This document shows, piece by piece, positions 23,044 through 34,751 of a stretch of 64,000 bases of DNA (the first letter of the stretch is position 1; the number at the start of each line of letters is the position of its first letter). The stretch lies in the NCBI GenBank assembly GCA_002682825.1, contig NOKP01000005.1:1488001-1552000 (forward strand), written 5' to 3'. Made by a program: the position numbers and the translations under genes. Under the pieces are notes generated by a model that saw only the letters and a list, made by a program, of their open reading frames with translations, was not told where the DNA came from and did not search any database. Source of the DNA: Neonectria sp. B-13 (Eukaryota; Ascomycota; Sordariomycetes; Hypocreales; Nectriaceae).

Positions 23044-23128
23044 ATGAAGTTTGTGAACATCGGCCGCAGCGGTTTCCGCAGTTCCCGCATTGATGCGGGG
23101 TGCCTCAACGACGGAGATATCACGTAAG
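23044..23128 (+). pseudogene. N-terminal fragment of an aldo-keto reductase
   Basis: The first 28 codons read MKFVNIGRSGFRSSRIDAGC followed by LNDGD, close to the usual start of fungal aldo-keto reductases (..LG.SGL.VSRICLGCM.YGD). It ends at a TAA overlapping a GTAAGT donor-like site. No downstream exon with AKR motifs was found within the next kilobase, so this is a truncated relic or first exon. Confidence 0.5.
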
Positions 23129-24081
23129 TGTCGTAACCTCGCCTGACCCACTCACATCTTATAACTCCCTTTGAAAATACTTAGAAGAGTGAATTCGAAG
23201 TTCCCATCTAAACGACATCCCCTTCACCGCAAGCCTATCCCTTGCCATGACCCTGGACTAATCACGATGAATTTTCCACAATCCACTTCTGGTAGCTAGC
23301 TCCACCGTAGCTTGGAATGGAACAAGAGAACCGGATCCTCGGGAGGCTCAATTTACTCTCCCCACGGCTGTCACCTTAAACAGGTTAGAGACCGAAGGAA
23401 AAAGAAGGATGAGAACAACCAGGAAGAGTCACCCCTGTCAATTAACACCAATTCCTTGCAGCTGGCTTACAGGCTATTGCAGAAATAACTTGGTAGATCT
23501 GGCTGTTGCATGCAACTGACTGACAGGCTCGTTTAACTAAGATCAGAGGTCTCAACGCGCGGTAAATAAGGTAGCGACATGTCTTAGGAGAGACTGTTGG
23601 CAACAGAGCATTCGTCCTGCATGAGCGGTGAATGAAGCTTTGGCATGTTGACTGATAGTTTGTAGTTGGTGCATCACCATTCACTTCTGCCTCGGGGTGG
23701 CGAAGCTGCGAGTCATCAGTTTACAGCTCGTATCAAAACAGATGGAGCAAATGCTTATGAGCACAGTTTCAGGTGATCTGTACCCGCGCCAAGTTTGGAG
23801 GCGGAACCAAGACACCCGGGTCTTTCAATTGGTTGACACATGTTTTACCAACCAGGATTGCGGCTGATTATACGTCATAGCACCAGGCTAGCCCTTGGCA
23901 TCACCGCATTGAGTCCTGAAACCGGCGCCAGCCTAGAGATCCGTGTCGGGGAACGCAGTCCGGGAAAACCTTTTCTTTTTTTGAGGCAGTGGCATCATCT
24001 CCACCGATGGTCTGAACTTAATTTCTCAATGTATGCAAAACAACATCAACCAAGAGCCTATATAACAGGTAGCAATTGACA
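23129..24081. other. Intergenic, nothing recognised except the promoter of the next gene
   Basis: No gene seen. A TATA-like element (CCTATATAACA) at about 24057-24067 lies some 190 nt upstream of the ATG at 24249. Confidence 0.5.
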
Positions 24082-24157
24082 CACAGTTCTTTACTCAACT
24101 CACAGTCCTTCATTCAACTCACAGTTCTTCATTCACTTCACAGTTCTTCATTCAATT
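24082..24157 (+). repeat. Four 19-nt tandem repeats in the 5' leader
   Basis: Four head-to-tail units of CACAGTTCTTCATTCAACT (24082-24100, 24101-24119, 24120-24138, 24139-24157) with one to four differences from each other. They lie just after a TATA-like box and before the ATG at 24249, so they would be in the transcribed pyrimidine-rich leader. Confidence 0.9.
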
Positions 24158-24248
24158 CACTTTGCTTCACCTAGATCAAGACTTCTTGTTACTTAAACAC
24201 TCTTTGAATCCATTTCCATTCTCCAATCCAGACACTCCTTTCGTCAAT

Positions 24249-24952
24249 ATGCAGTTCTCAACTCTTCTTGCTTCCCTTCTGGTCGTCGCTGCTGGCGCGT
24301 CCCCCTTGAATGTGCGCGCCGACCGAGGCTCGTACGCTGTCTCAGGTTTGGGCGAACGCAAGCAGGCCATCCTGAAGGCCGGAGGAAACTCGCTTGATAT
24401 TGCCATCGCCATGCTCGAAACCGAGAAGATGCATACCGACTATGCCTATGGTGTGTAGTATCCCAGAGGCTCGCTCACCAAATGCCTTCTTCTAGTTCCA
24501 ATGCTCACCAACCGGGTTTCACAGGCGATAACAAGGTTCAGGATAGTGCCAATTTTGGCCTCTTCAAGGTGAACTGGGCCATGCTCCGCGTCTGTGCTAA
24601 GCGTGCTGGCTTCGTCGGGCAGAGCACCAGCCAGTGGAACAACGGCGCGAAGTTGAAGTAAGTACAGTCGGCATCATTTTTTCGATCTCATGGATACGGC
24701 GACTAATCGTCTCTTTCATCTAGCCACGATGTCTATGCCGATGTTGCAGCGCGCTGGGACTGCCAGAGGCACTATGGCTACGATAAGTGGTTTGCTGGTC
24801 ACCGCAACGGCGAGACTGGCCTAGAGAACCCCAACACTCAAGATATCAAAAACTACAAGACCGCTGTCGAGTGGATCCAGGCCCAAATCGACTCCAAGGC
24901 AGCCTACAAAACTGATGATACTCGCTTCTGGGTCGACGTTGTTGCTATCTAG
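24249..24952 (+). CDS. Small secreted protein, three exons, unnamed fungal family
   Basis: Exons 24249-24450, 24525-24657 and 24724-24952 encode 187 aa; both introns (74 and 66 nt) keep frame (HTDYAYG-DNKVQDS and AKLN-HDVYAD). Residues 1-18 form a signal peptide. The mature protein is about 160 aa with only two cysteines (RVCAKRAG, WDCQRHYG) and is rich in aromatic residues (FGLFKVNWAML, YGYDKWFAGHRNG). It looks like a conserved secreted fungal family, but I cannot name it or its activity. The strong-looking TATA element and repeat leader suggest high or regulated expression. A hydrolase or effector role would be inference only. Confidence 0.8.
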
Positions 24953-26067
24953 GTGCCTGTTCTAGCCTCAGAGCGGTGGCGCAGGAGTAGTTGCGAATAG
25001 TTGGAAGAAACTGCGGTGGAACCGCGGTGGAACTCGGGCGGCTGGCGGCTCAAATGTGAAGCACATTCAGCACATACTTACATTCTTGTTCTCTTACATT
25101 AACAAATTGAAAATCTTTTGCCTTTGCTTCCACTATCATCCCTGTGCTTGAGGGTTGGCGCCTAACACAGCTCCCGGGCAAACCGGTGCGTAGACTCCTG
25201 TAATTAATTGGCAGGGTAGTCAAACCGAAATCGAGAATGAACTGAACTTTCAGAACCTCGTAGTCGGTACGAAGTAAATTGGGTGTTTCTACCGTGGGGC
25301 AGGACGTTGGAAAGGAAGTCTGATTCGTCCAGGTTGGAGTAATGCTGAGGGCCGTAAGAGCGCTAAGCTCTGCACAGCCACGGAGCATGTCGTTCCGTGC
25401 TGAGATGACCTAATAAAGTTAACGAGATTTTAGAAAGGGGTGACGCATAGATCAACGGCGTTGTTCGTTGTTCGTTCGATCGAAGAATACGGAGAATAGA
25501 GAGGAGCACACTCCTCCCCCCGACGAGAAATGTTCCATACGTGTAGGGGGAGCCTTTTACCCCATCTGCCCTCCTACCAGTCTCTGACAAGTCCCGTATC
25601 TCAAGTTGAGGGATTGCAACGCGGGGGCCGCCAGCCCACTGACGATAAACCTACAGGCAACATCGATACCAAGCGCATCAAGAGCCCCCATGCCTCTCTT
25701 CTACCATGTGAATCATTGGAGGCCTGATTTGGCGGATGTAAGACATCTACACTTTAGTTGTTGGCCTCTTTTCCAGCGTGATTAATTCGTTGCCTGATTT
25801 AATGGTCGCATTAGCCTGTTGCATGCCAACACCACCATTTGGTTGTAGGCCTCCTTTGTAATTTGATTCATTGGCTGCCTGGTCTGACGCCTTCATTGGG
25901 TATTTCTTGGCGCCAACATCTGGACGCCTTTATTCAGGCCGCCATCCATCCTCTACCTATACTTAAAGGTATAAAGGGTGCCCTTTCATTCCAAAAAAAA
26001 AAAGACGAGGCCTATTGTACTTGTATCAACTTTCTTGGGCCGTCGTCGGTTCCTAGCAAACGGTCGA
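24953..26067. other. Intergenic, nothing recognised
   Basis: No supported gene. The right end contains the promoter of the zinc-finger gene, including an A11 run at about 25991. Confidence 0.5.
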
Positions 26068-27178
26068 ATGTCACCACCGCTTTGTCAAGGCTGTGGAAAC
26101 TACCCACAATTCCCCGGTCGCTCCTACTGCGAATTGTGTAGTGGTGCAAATGAATATCCGCTAGACCTATATGGAGGCTCGAATCACCATGTCGACTCAT
26201 TCGCAAGGTTGGAGATGGATTCAACCCATATTGTCCGGGGCGGTCAGTTCTAGATGTTGTTCACAACGTTCTTGTGGCACCCCGAACTAATTATTTTTAA
26301 GGCTGCGGAACAAATGTGTCAACATCGAGTCTTTCATACCGTCATAGCGAGGTCCCCTTTGACGATCCTTTCTACGATCCATATGAATCTGGGCCCCTAC
26401 ATGGCTCTTGGGGTACTTGTGTTGAACCGAGCCAATCCACATACATCCCCTCCGAAGAGCATGAGAGCAGTGCTCGCTCAACCGAAAGTTCCTTGGAGAC
26501 CCACGTGTCTCTAGCAGATCTGGAACTTCCACAGGTGACTGTATTCAACAGCTTCGTCGGCTCAGGTGATCGGGGGAATCAGGCCAATCGGGTTTAGCCT
26601 GGTGGCTCGGATCGTTCTAGCGGAGTTAATCACCTGCTCAGAGATCTTGATTCCCCGGAGAACGTCGAACCTCTCCACGCACATTCTTTTGTTTGTTCTG
26701 ATAGAGTCACATTCACCAGCCCAGAAGAGGCACTGAATTTCGCGAGCAAACCAGGGTTGTTTCGAGAGACTAGGATGCCACGTGCGGACACCTATCGGCG
26801 GATCAACTCGGAAGGAAACTACTTTTGCGTCCATGAAGAATGCAAGCAAACGCCGAAAAAGATATACAAACTGCCGAGTCTTGTTACGTACGTCGATGCC
26901 CCACCACAGATCCGATGCCCAAGCTAATTGTCTCCAACACATATAGGAAACACGCTAGGAATCATATTCGACCTGTTTGTTGCCCAGAATGCACAGAAAC
27001 CAAAGCAGAGCAGGACGATATGCTGCGGCATGTTATAAAATGGCATCCTGTCTGGCTGGAGGGTCGTGGCATCCACTTCAAAAAGGAACTACGCTGTCCC
27101 CATTGTTCCACGAAACTTGGGCATAGAGCCGATAATCTGTTGAGGCATTTAAGGAAATTCCACAGTGGTCTGATTTAG
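26068..27178 (+). CDS. C2H2/Cys-rich zinc-finger protein, four exons
   Basis: Exons 26068-26242, 26302-26534, 26598-26887 and 26947-27178 give 309 aa. Introns are 59, 63 and 59 nt; the second removes an in-frame TAG. The N-terminus has a small CxxC...CxxC knuckle (CQGCGNYPQF...CELC). The middle is acidic/Ser-rich. The C-terminal third holds three fingers: CVHEEC...HARNH, CCPEC...HVIKWH and CPHC...HLRKFH. The pattern suits a DNA-binding regulator or nucleic-acid-binding protein, in the nucleus. No target or neighbouring pathway is evident. Confidence in the second intron is moderate because other donor/acceptor pairs were possible, but this one restores a single frame. Confidence 0.75.
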
Positions 27179-27870
27179 GATAGCAATAAAGTGCGAGTGA
27201 AACTGAATCCTCAGCATGTGGCTGATCGGCCCTGCTGGCCGGCAATGTTTAGTTGCCAGCTACGTGTGGTTACTCTCCCATAGCCATCGTCTTCTCCATT
27301 ACCCGAGGCTTATTGATACTGTTGGCTACCTTTGGAGGAAGCTTGAAGATAATGAATGCGGCCATTTCTCGGGTGGCATATGCTCCGCCATGGTGAGCGT
27401 AGCTTGTCATGTACTCGAGGGTTATGCCTTCGCTGCATCAGAATTGGTGACGTGGGGAGTCGTCTCTGGAAGAAATGGAAGGAGTTCGGATCTTTGTTTC
27501 GTGACAAGCTGGTCAGCAGAGACACTGTAACATGGGGAATGGCATTGATGAAAACTAAGTTCTTCACTAATGCGACAAGCCCTCCTATGGGGAATCCATC
27601 AAGAAACAAGGGTCTGGTGTTGCCTAGGTACGCGCACCGAGATGGGCCGGTTCTGCTGTAGTGGGTTGTAATTAACGGTACCCCTGTATCAGCTCTGCCT
27701 TATCGAACGCCTCGTGATCATGTCTCTGCTCATTGGACAGGTCTCGCGGAACTACGCTATGCCGTACGCCACCCCCTCAAGTTGGGGTTCAGCAGGCATC
27801 CTCTACTGACTGAATCTTCACACGTTTCAAAATCGTAGTTTGATAAGATTACGTCAGTCATCTCAACAAG
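27179..27870. other. Intergenic with unassigned open frames
   Basis: Overlapping frames at 27216-27661 on plus (containing SRLWKKWKEFGSLFRDK) and 27310-27609 on minus are open but unrecognised; they may be a decayed gene fragment. Confidence 0.35.
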
Positions 27871-30028
27871 ATGCCCTTTTACACTCCCTTAGATCCGCTC
27901 CAGAAAGAGATCAGGCTTCTCGTCCTGGAGCCTGGTGTTCAGGCCGACCGTCTGCAATGCCAACTGCAGGTGGTCAGCCTGCTATCTTCACCGCGATATG
28001 AGGTAGGGAATATAGCCTGGTAGATCGCATGCGGAAGTGTGATTCCTGCTGACACGAGTTCGTTAGGCGCTGTCATACGTCTGGGGATCCGAACAAAACA
28101 TGCCGTCTGTCAGTGTCAACACCCATATTGTGTCGGTTACAAACAACCTCCATACTGCTCTGCAACGTCTCCGATATCCTGACCGTCAACGAACGCTATG
28201 GGTCGATGCAATATGCATCAATCAGACGAACCCCGGAGAAAAGACGACACAACTTTCAATGATGAGCGAGATATACACGTCAACTTTTCGATGCCTCATC
28301 TGGCTGGGTGAGGAGGCCGAGACACCAGTTCCAACTGTTAGCCAAAAGCAAAGCGACGAGGTGGAAAAGCTCATAAAAGAGGCGGATGAGTTTCTTCAAT
28401 ACCTCTCCTCATCGTTGTTGCCAAGACTTGACAGTGACAGCCCTTTGGTTGCGGAGCTTCAGGAACTCTATAAGCCCTTGCCGCCAAGTGAGAACCAGGA
28501 TCCTTTTGTGATCACTAAGACTCGACCATGTATCTGGGACGGAGACGATCGGGACGCGGCAACTCTGGAGTTACGGCACAATCTCTCGCTGCAACACGAT
28601 GGTGTATTTCATGCGTTTTGCACCTTCAAGCTATTATCCCAAGACCACCACCTACACGAAATTCCGTACTTCCAAGTAGAACCAGATGACCAACACACAT
28701 TTCTCACAAATGCCCGGAGAGCCGCTCACTGGCTCGTATCCCGGGACTGGTGGACTCGCGTTTGGACGGTTCAAGAATGTGTGCTGCCAAAGGACTGCAC
28801 GGTGATCTACGGACCCGTTGAGATGCCCTGGCATACCCTCTTGTGTGGCATGTCGAACTTCCAACGCCATCGATCCGGCTGTTGTTCTTTGGTGCCCGGG
28901 GTCCACGATATGTTGAACTTTCATACTGATATAATCCCAATCCTCCAGGGGTTGCGGTCACAGAGTGGCTCCTCATCTTTAGAGGCTTTAGTTCGGCAGT
29001 TCCGGTACCGAGCGGCTACTGACCCGCGAGACAAGATCTACGCACTACTACCTCTAGTGACTGACTGGGGTCATCAACTTCCTCTAGTGCCTGACTATTC
29101 CGACTCAGTAACTCCAGCTCAAGTGTACGCCGATGCAGTTCTCAAGATGATCGGAATGAGCGGTTCTTTGAATCCTCTCTGTCAGCAAACCGGTCCTGAC
29201 CGAGACGAACACAAGCCCTTTCCTTCTTGGGTCCCTGACTTCTCTGAACCATACGCGGCAGGCGGAACGCTGGACCGCTTCACTAAACAGCTCTATACCT
29301 ATGATGCCTGTGGTGGGATGAAGGCCAACGCGAGGGTTGTCAACTCAAGAATTTTAGTCTTGGAAGGTGTTCGTGTCGACTCAATCCGAAGAGCCTCCAC
29401 ACATCTCATGAGTCTCCGACAGGAGGCCCAAGTCGCAGTGTTTGAACATTGGCAGGAGGTTGCTGAGGAAGAATGCAGCAAGACAAATCCTGACTGGAAG
29501 GATTGTCTGTGGAGGACACTCTGCGGTGATACGGTACTGGACACTAGCTTCAATTCGCACCTCCTGCAGGAGCCGGACACTCTACGGCGTGCAACGTCTA
29601 AGGATGAACTACTGTTTGACGCCTGGTGCATGGCCAATAATCACTTGAAACTTCGCCAAAGACACAGCAAAGGCCTCAACACCGGTGATGAAACACCACC
29701 ATCATCCGCCGTTATCCCCGAACAGATAGGAGCCATGAACCAAGCCATCAAAACAACCACTAGAGACAGACGATTCATCATTAGCAAATCGGAAAAGCTG
29801 GGTCTAGCCCCGAAAAATGCCGTGTTCACTTTTCCGCCGGACGAGATATTTGTCATTCCAGGAGGAAAGACACCATTCGTCCTACGACAAGCTGGAACTA
29901 GGGAGGTATCCGGGGTGGGATCGAGACTCTGCTATGAGCTTGTCGGGGACTGCTATTTGCACGGTATTATGGACGGCGAAGCGATGGTTGACTTTGAAAA
30001 CATGAAGCAAACGATATACATAGTATAG
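27871..30028 (+). CDS. HET-domain (heterokaryon incompatibility-type) protein
   Basis: Exons 27871-28002 and 28067-30028 (64-nt intron, donor GTAGGG, acceptor GTTAG) encode 697 aa. The three HET signatures are present: ALSYVWGS at the exon junction, LWVDAICINQTN, and FRCLIWLGEE, followed by the conserved WTRVWTVQE and RDKIYALLPLV blocks. HET proteins take part in non-self recognition; some trigger cell death when unlike strains fuse. The first 45 residues (RLLVLEPG...) precede the domain as usual. No NACHT, WD40 or ankyrin partner is attached; the C-terminal 350 residues are the common poorly conserved tail. The reading frame is intact. It is isolated from other HET genes in this window. Confidence 0.93.
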
Positions 30029-30854
30029 ACGAGAGCTACATGCTTGGCTGACTTCAAGCGAACAGCCGGTCAGCCTGATTACAGTGGATGTTGAGTGTAA
30101 GCCTCAGAATGTTAACAAGCACTCTCCCGTTCATCCGGTGCTGGTTTTGCTCTGACGGCGACGAAGGGAGCCACTCCCCCTATGTACAATATGTTGAGGG
30201 TGGTTATGTACACAAAGTCATATAGTACTACTATAGGTCACAGAGATATCTAAACAGCTTCTTCCAGGGGCATAGACGAACTTGTAGGGACGGCCGGTAC
30301 GGTTATGATGCTAGTATATCATAACTCTCTTTCACTTGTCAGCGACGTGCCAAATGGCAATTCGAGAAGGCAGTACGGATGCCAGGCCTCTGACTGGTAA
30401 TATCAACTTGCTCGTGCACTCGCAGCGTCTCAGGACACCTATCTTCTGCACGGAAATGGCCTGCAAAGGATCATATGGCCTATACACAAAGGTTCGGGCG
30501 GTTGCAGTGGCAGTCCTGCAGGATTCAAGCACGGTTCTGCAAGATGCAACTTTGCTCTTGGTCCTTCTCTTGGAATTCTGTTGGTATACTGCTGGTGCGG
30601 GGCCAAGCTTGACCGTTCAAGACTCCCGTTTCAAGATTAGTTTATCAACGCAACACGAATATCCTGGACATGATCGACAGTCGGTTCATGAGAGTGGGTA
30701 ACTGGTGTCTCAACAACGAGGCGAGAGATACGGCGGGTTCTAGTGACAGAGGATTTCCCAGGCAGTGGAAGGAACAGGTTCGGTCAATTTGGCTAATTAA
30801 TACTCCTTACGTTTTGCCCTTCACTCTTCCATCGGACCTAGTATTATAATCCCT
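30029..30854. other. Intergenic, nothing recognised
   Basis: Spacer between the HET gene and the convergent methyltransferase gene. A 121-codon frame on plus at 30336-30701 lacks any similarity I recognise. Confidence 0.5.
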
Positions 30855-32578
30855 TTATTCAGGCTTCGTAGCGTATACCGACCAGCTGAGAAATAATTAG
30901 CTCATGCCCACATCTTAAGACCCCCATGAATATTCAAAATTGAGGACTTACATGGGCCAGTATGAGTGGATGTTGAGATTGTTGATATCCTTACGGACTC
31001 CAACAAGGAAGACCTCCAATTCTCCATTGCTCCAGCCGAGGCCACCTTGTCCCACGGCACGCGTAAACACAGCAAGGCTTATTGCCGCCAAGGCGTCCAA
31101 CGTATTCTCCTGAGCCCATATTCCTAGACAGCAAAGGGGGTGCGTGAGTATAATCGGGTGCCTCGGGTGGGCTTGTTGGGCTGCGATTTCATCACACACG
31201 AGACTTACCGATTTGCTTGTGTTTCGGGTCCTTAGGCCAGCGGTTCAGCGGCCACTTGCGCTTCACCACGTTGACGTTGATGAAGCCGGTCTCTTCAAGT
31301 TGTTCCTTGTATTTCAACGCGCTGTCCATTGGAGCACCGAGGGCAGTGAAGGCACTCAGCAGCAACTTTGACCACTGATATAGCGGCGAGTCCTCAGGGA
31401 CCGTGCCGTCATCAGACTTAATGGGATAGACGATGTCAATCAGTTCGATAGTACCTCCCGGGCTGAGGGACCTGTTGAAAATTATCAACATCAGCGGCAT
31501 GCAGCCTGCAGGACAGGGGAATGAGAGCAGAGGGGATGCCATACTCAAAGCTTTGCCTAAAGAACTTGGGCCAGTCACGGATTGATCCGGTGAGGAAGCG
31601 CGCAAAGACGAAATCAAATTTGGTTGAGTAGTCCCAGGGTTCCTCTAAATCGTCTACGTAAAAGGCAACGTTGGGAGGAATGCTTGAGGAGGGTAACAGA
31701 CGTCAGCATATCATCAAAGATACTGCTTCTGCTCAGTGTTTCGGTGACGTACGCTGTTGGTTGGATAGGGCTCAGATCGACGCCAGTAACCTAGAATGTT
31801 CGGCCTGTAATTAGTTGATGCTCAACTGATGACCCTTCAGTGACGCACCTCGCATTCGGGATGCTCATCCGCTAGGCATTGGTTAGAACATTCATCCCTC
31901 TTGGTGATTGATAGCAAGACTTTACCAAACTCAATGGTCCAGATGCCTGTGCCACATCCGGCATCAAACGCGCGGCGGAGTGGCTTGGTCAAGGGGGCAG
32001 CGTGCAGTTTCCCATCAAACGTGAGAAGAAACAAGTGATGTTGAAGATCTGCGTCTCGTTAGACACGCTTGCAAAATAGCTTGCAGAACTTAGCCTACCT
32101 AGTCGCTCGTTCTCTACCTGCGTCCCGTGAGCGTCCCATGAAGCCAGCAAGGGGAGCCGGGCGTCGTAGTAACGCGGGGCAAGAATACCATACCTCGTCA
32201 TTTGGGAGGACATATGCTGCAGGGGTCAGTCATTTTGGCGTCGCTGGAGTTCATCGGGCTTGGACAGTCCTCACCGCCATCCTTGTATGCATGATATGTC
32301 CTGCCGTTTTCCTCACGATACCTCAAGATGCTAGATCTCAAAGACGTGGTATCACTCGCGGTGCTCTTTGTGGCCGTAGTCATTAGACATCAGCAACCCC
32401 CGACGATGGGCTGCACTCACCGGTCCGAGGCCCGAGTCGCCATCATCAATTACCTCGTCGCCAGCCTACGGAACGTTGGATGTCTGTTAGTGGCTTTTAA
32501 GACGCCGAAGCCACGGATTCTCACATCATCGTCGGCAACGAGCGGAGGCGTCTCGGGAATATGTTGCTCTTCGGCCAT
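30855..32578 (-). CDS. LaeA-like SAM-dependent methyltransferase, 12 exons
   Basis: Exons, 5' to 3': 32578-32525, 32465-32421, 32365-32275, 32216-32194, 32117-32099, 32048-31926, 31871-31849, 31790-31753, 31682-31545, 31471-31209, 31123-30952, 30885-30855; total 1020 nt, 339 aa. The spliced product follows the LaeA-like family throughout: SSILRYREENGRTYHAYKDG, LPNDE, DLQHHLFLLTFDGKLH, AGCGTGIWTIEFADEHP (SAM motif I), VTGVDLSPIQPT, PPNVAFYVDDLEEPWDY, FARFLTGSIRDW, LSPGGTIELID, FTRAVGQGGLGWSNGE and the closing IHSYWPIWSVYATKPE. Relatives include the global regulator of secondary metabolism, but many paralogues are tailoring enzymes, so the role is not certain. Twelve exons in 1.7 kb is unusually fragmented; exons 5, 4 and 7 are only 19, 23 and 23 nt. 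Confidence 0.9.
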
Positions 32579-32934
32579 TATCGAGGTCGGCTGGTCAGTG
32601 ATGTCAAATTGTTCTATCAGCGGGGTGCGGCTGACTGGGGCGGTATGAGGTAAATAGTCTACTAATTTAGCTTGCCAGCGGGGGTGCACCTTTTAAATAA
32701 GATTCGACGGCGCCGCGCTGACTGGTGACACCTCGGCAGGGGTCGGATGCGAGTGTCTTAATCAAGGCCGTTCCGCTGCCGCTGTGGGGAGGTAGCACAG
32801 CCGCACAGAGGCAGCCAGGGCTAACTAACGCAGTCGTTTAATAGAGACTGGGCTTGCAAAACTATCCAAGAGACTGTCAGGCTGCAAATATAACATCAGT
32901 TTGTTGGATGGCTTATGGCATCCTCACTACAGAC
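32579..32934. other. Short spacer between two methyltransferase genes
   Basis: About 355 nt between the start of the LaeA-like gene and the stop of the next methyltransferase gene, same strand. Presumed promoter of the former. Confidence 0.6.
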
Positions 32935-33708
32935 TTATGCCTTCCTTGCCACTACCACAACAAAGTTAGGATCCTTGACGTAGTCGTCCCAGAACCCCAA
33001 GTCATTTTTGACCAGCTCGGTCTCCTCCGGTCGGATAACTTGAAAGTCGGCCAGCCCAATTTCGCGAGCAATGTCATCAGAAAGTGAAAAGGTCGACTCC
33101 ATCGACGTCGCCTCAAACGAAAACGGCGGTTCGGTCACGCACCCGACTTTATATTTCAGGCCATGCGGAATTTCCTCGATATCCGTAAACGTCACGCCGT
33201 ACTTCCCGTAACTCATGTACTCGGCCCGCACACTCTTCGCCCTCACTCCAATAAATCTCCCACCGGGCTTCAGGCCCGCAAACACATTTTCCCACATGCT
33301 CCTCAGGTCGGATATGGACGTGGCATGGTCGAACACCCAGTTTGCCATGACCATGTCGTATCCCTGCAGCTGTAAGACTTCATCTTTGACTTGCTCGGCC
33401 AGCGGTTGCGTCACGTCAGCCTCAAACCAGCGGATGCGGCCTTGCCGGCCTAGCTGTGTCTCGACGTCCTGTCCGGCTCGCATCATCTCGGGCGAGATGT
33501 CAACAACGTCGACGATGGCGGCACCAGCATCGACAGCGCGCCGGGCGTGGAGGCCGCTGCCGCCGCCGAGGTCAAGGACCTTGAGGCCACTGCAGTTTCC
33601 CAAGGCGATGCGGACAAGCTGGGCCTCAAGCTTTGAGCAGGGGAGCTCCTCGATAGAAGCATATTTCGGGGCGAAGGCATCGTACTGTGTTTTCTCGGCG
33701 GTGGTCAT
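32935..33708 (-). CDS. Class I SAM-dependent methyltransferase
   Basis: Intronless, 257 aa from the ATG at 33708 (MTTAEKTQYDAFAPKYASIEE); a longer frame to 33801 is open but its extra residues do not look conserved. The fold is shown by VLDLGGGSGLHARRAVDAGA (motif I), DVVDISPEMM (acidic ribose-binding loop), RWFEADVTQPL, and LKPGGRFIGVR (post-motif IV). It resembles small-molecule or lipid/quinone methyltransferases of the UbiE type; the substrate is unknown. It lies head-to-tail with the LaeA-like gene and near an O-methyltransferase, consistent with a tailoring role. Confidence 0.85.
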   Translation of the reverse strand: MTTAEKTQYDAFAPKYASIEELPCSKLEAQLVRIALGNCSGLKVLDLGGGSGLHARRAVDAGAAIVDVVDISPEMMRAGQDVETQLGRQGRIRWFEADVTQPLAEQVKDEVLQLQGYDMVMANWVFDHATSISDLRSMWENVFAGLKPGGRFIGVRAKSVRAEYMSYGKYGVTFTDIEEIPHGLKYKVGCVTEPPFSFEATSMESTFSLSDDIAREIGLADFQVIRPEETELVKNDLGFWDDYVKDPNFVVVVARKA

Positions 33709-34751
33709 TGTGAGAGGATGTGGAGGCAGGCAGAAAATGGAGGTTGTGTCACGGCTCGTCCTTGTGGCTTGCTGTTGCGCACATTTTGACCATGCAAACA
33801 CCCCGCTCCAACGTGGACGTCTGTCATTTGCCCACGAAGTTTCAGGTGTCGTTGAGCCGCCTAGCCTTGATCGGGTAACCCTAAGTAGTGATGCTGATGT
33901 CTAAGAACTTGAGGAAGTGAACCCTAGCAAGAAATCCACAGTATTCTTGATCGCATTTCATTGTGCACCTGTCTCCTTCTCATACATGAGTTTCCCCATT
34001 GGCACTTGTGCCATCAAACTTAATGTTCCGAAGGAATCCTTTAATTTATATCTTCTTTAGATGGTCTCGCTCGTTCAGTTTGTCTCGGCCGGTCAGCCGG
34101 TGGTTTGTGGAGGCGGAAGAATAGAAGCTCGTCAGCTCGCAGGACTTGTCGGGGCTCATCGGGTGCGATCCGGGCCATGAACTTGCACGCTTGCAGTCAT
34201 GATGATGGCAGATGGATGGTCCGAGCCCAAACGGTGCTGCTGCTGATAGGTTGAAGAGCAGCTAGTGAGGACTGGCCTACCTAGCGTGTGTGGATATTTT
34301 CGGTCCGTCCCGTTGTCTCTTTCCTCACGAGGGGTTCTGGGGCCACCAGGATCCAGCAAAGTGGAACCCACTGGCTATGTAGGAAACTCGGTAAACTGAA
34401 TCGGATGATCTGGCCCTGGTATTTCCAGATACGTTGTACTGTTCGTTGTAGGGATATACATATCAAGGACGCCTTAATAGTTAAATACTCCGATGCGGTC
34501 AGGTTCTGGAAAGGGTGCGTCTTGCGAATAGGCTGTTGAGCTAGAATAAACCTCGGCTGCGTGATGGCATTGGGTGGCCCGGAGTCTCCTCTGAGGAAGA
34601 AACCCGAGGACGCGGATTCTCGCTCCATTCCAATTCTGAAGAGGTGCAGGGTTTGCCGTTCAGGATCAATTTGGACATTTGATAAACCCTAAACCTGCGA
34701 TGTGCGCACGTTTCATCCCTGTTTTGTTACCATCCGTGCGATCCACTTCCT
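33709..34751. other. Intergenic, nothing recognised
   Basis: Contains the promoter of the methyltransferase at 33708 and the 3' flank of the rhodopsin-like gene. No gene, repeat or RNA signal was seen. Confidence 0.5.

Noticed and set aside
30336..30701. 121-codon plus-strand frame between the HET and LaeA-like genes
   Set aside because: No similarity; not linked by splice sites to either neighbour.
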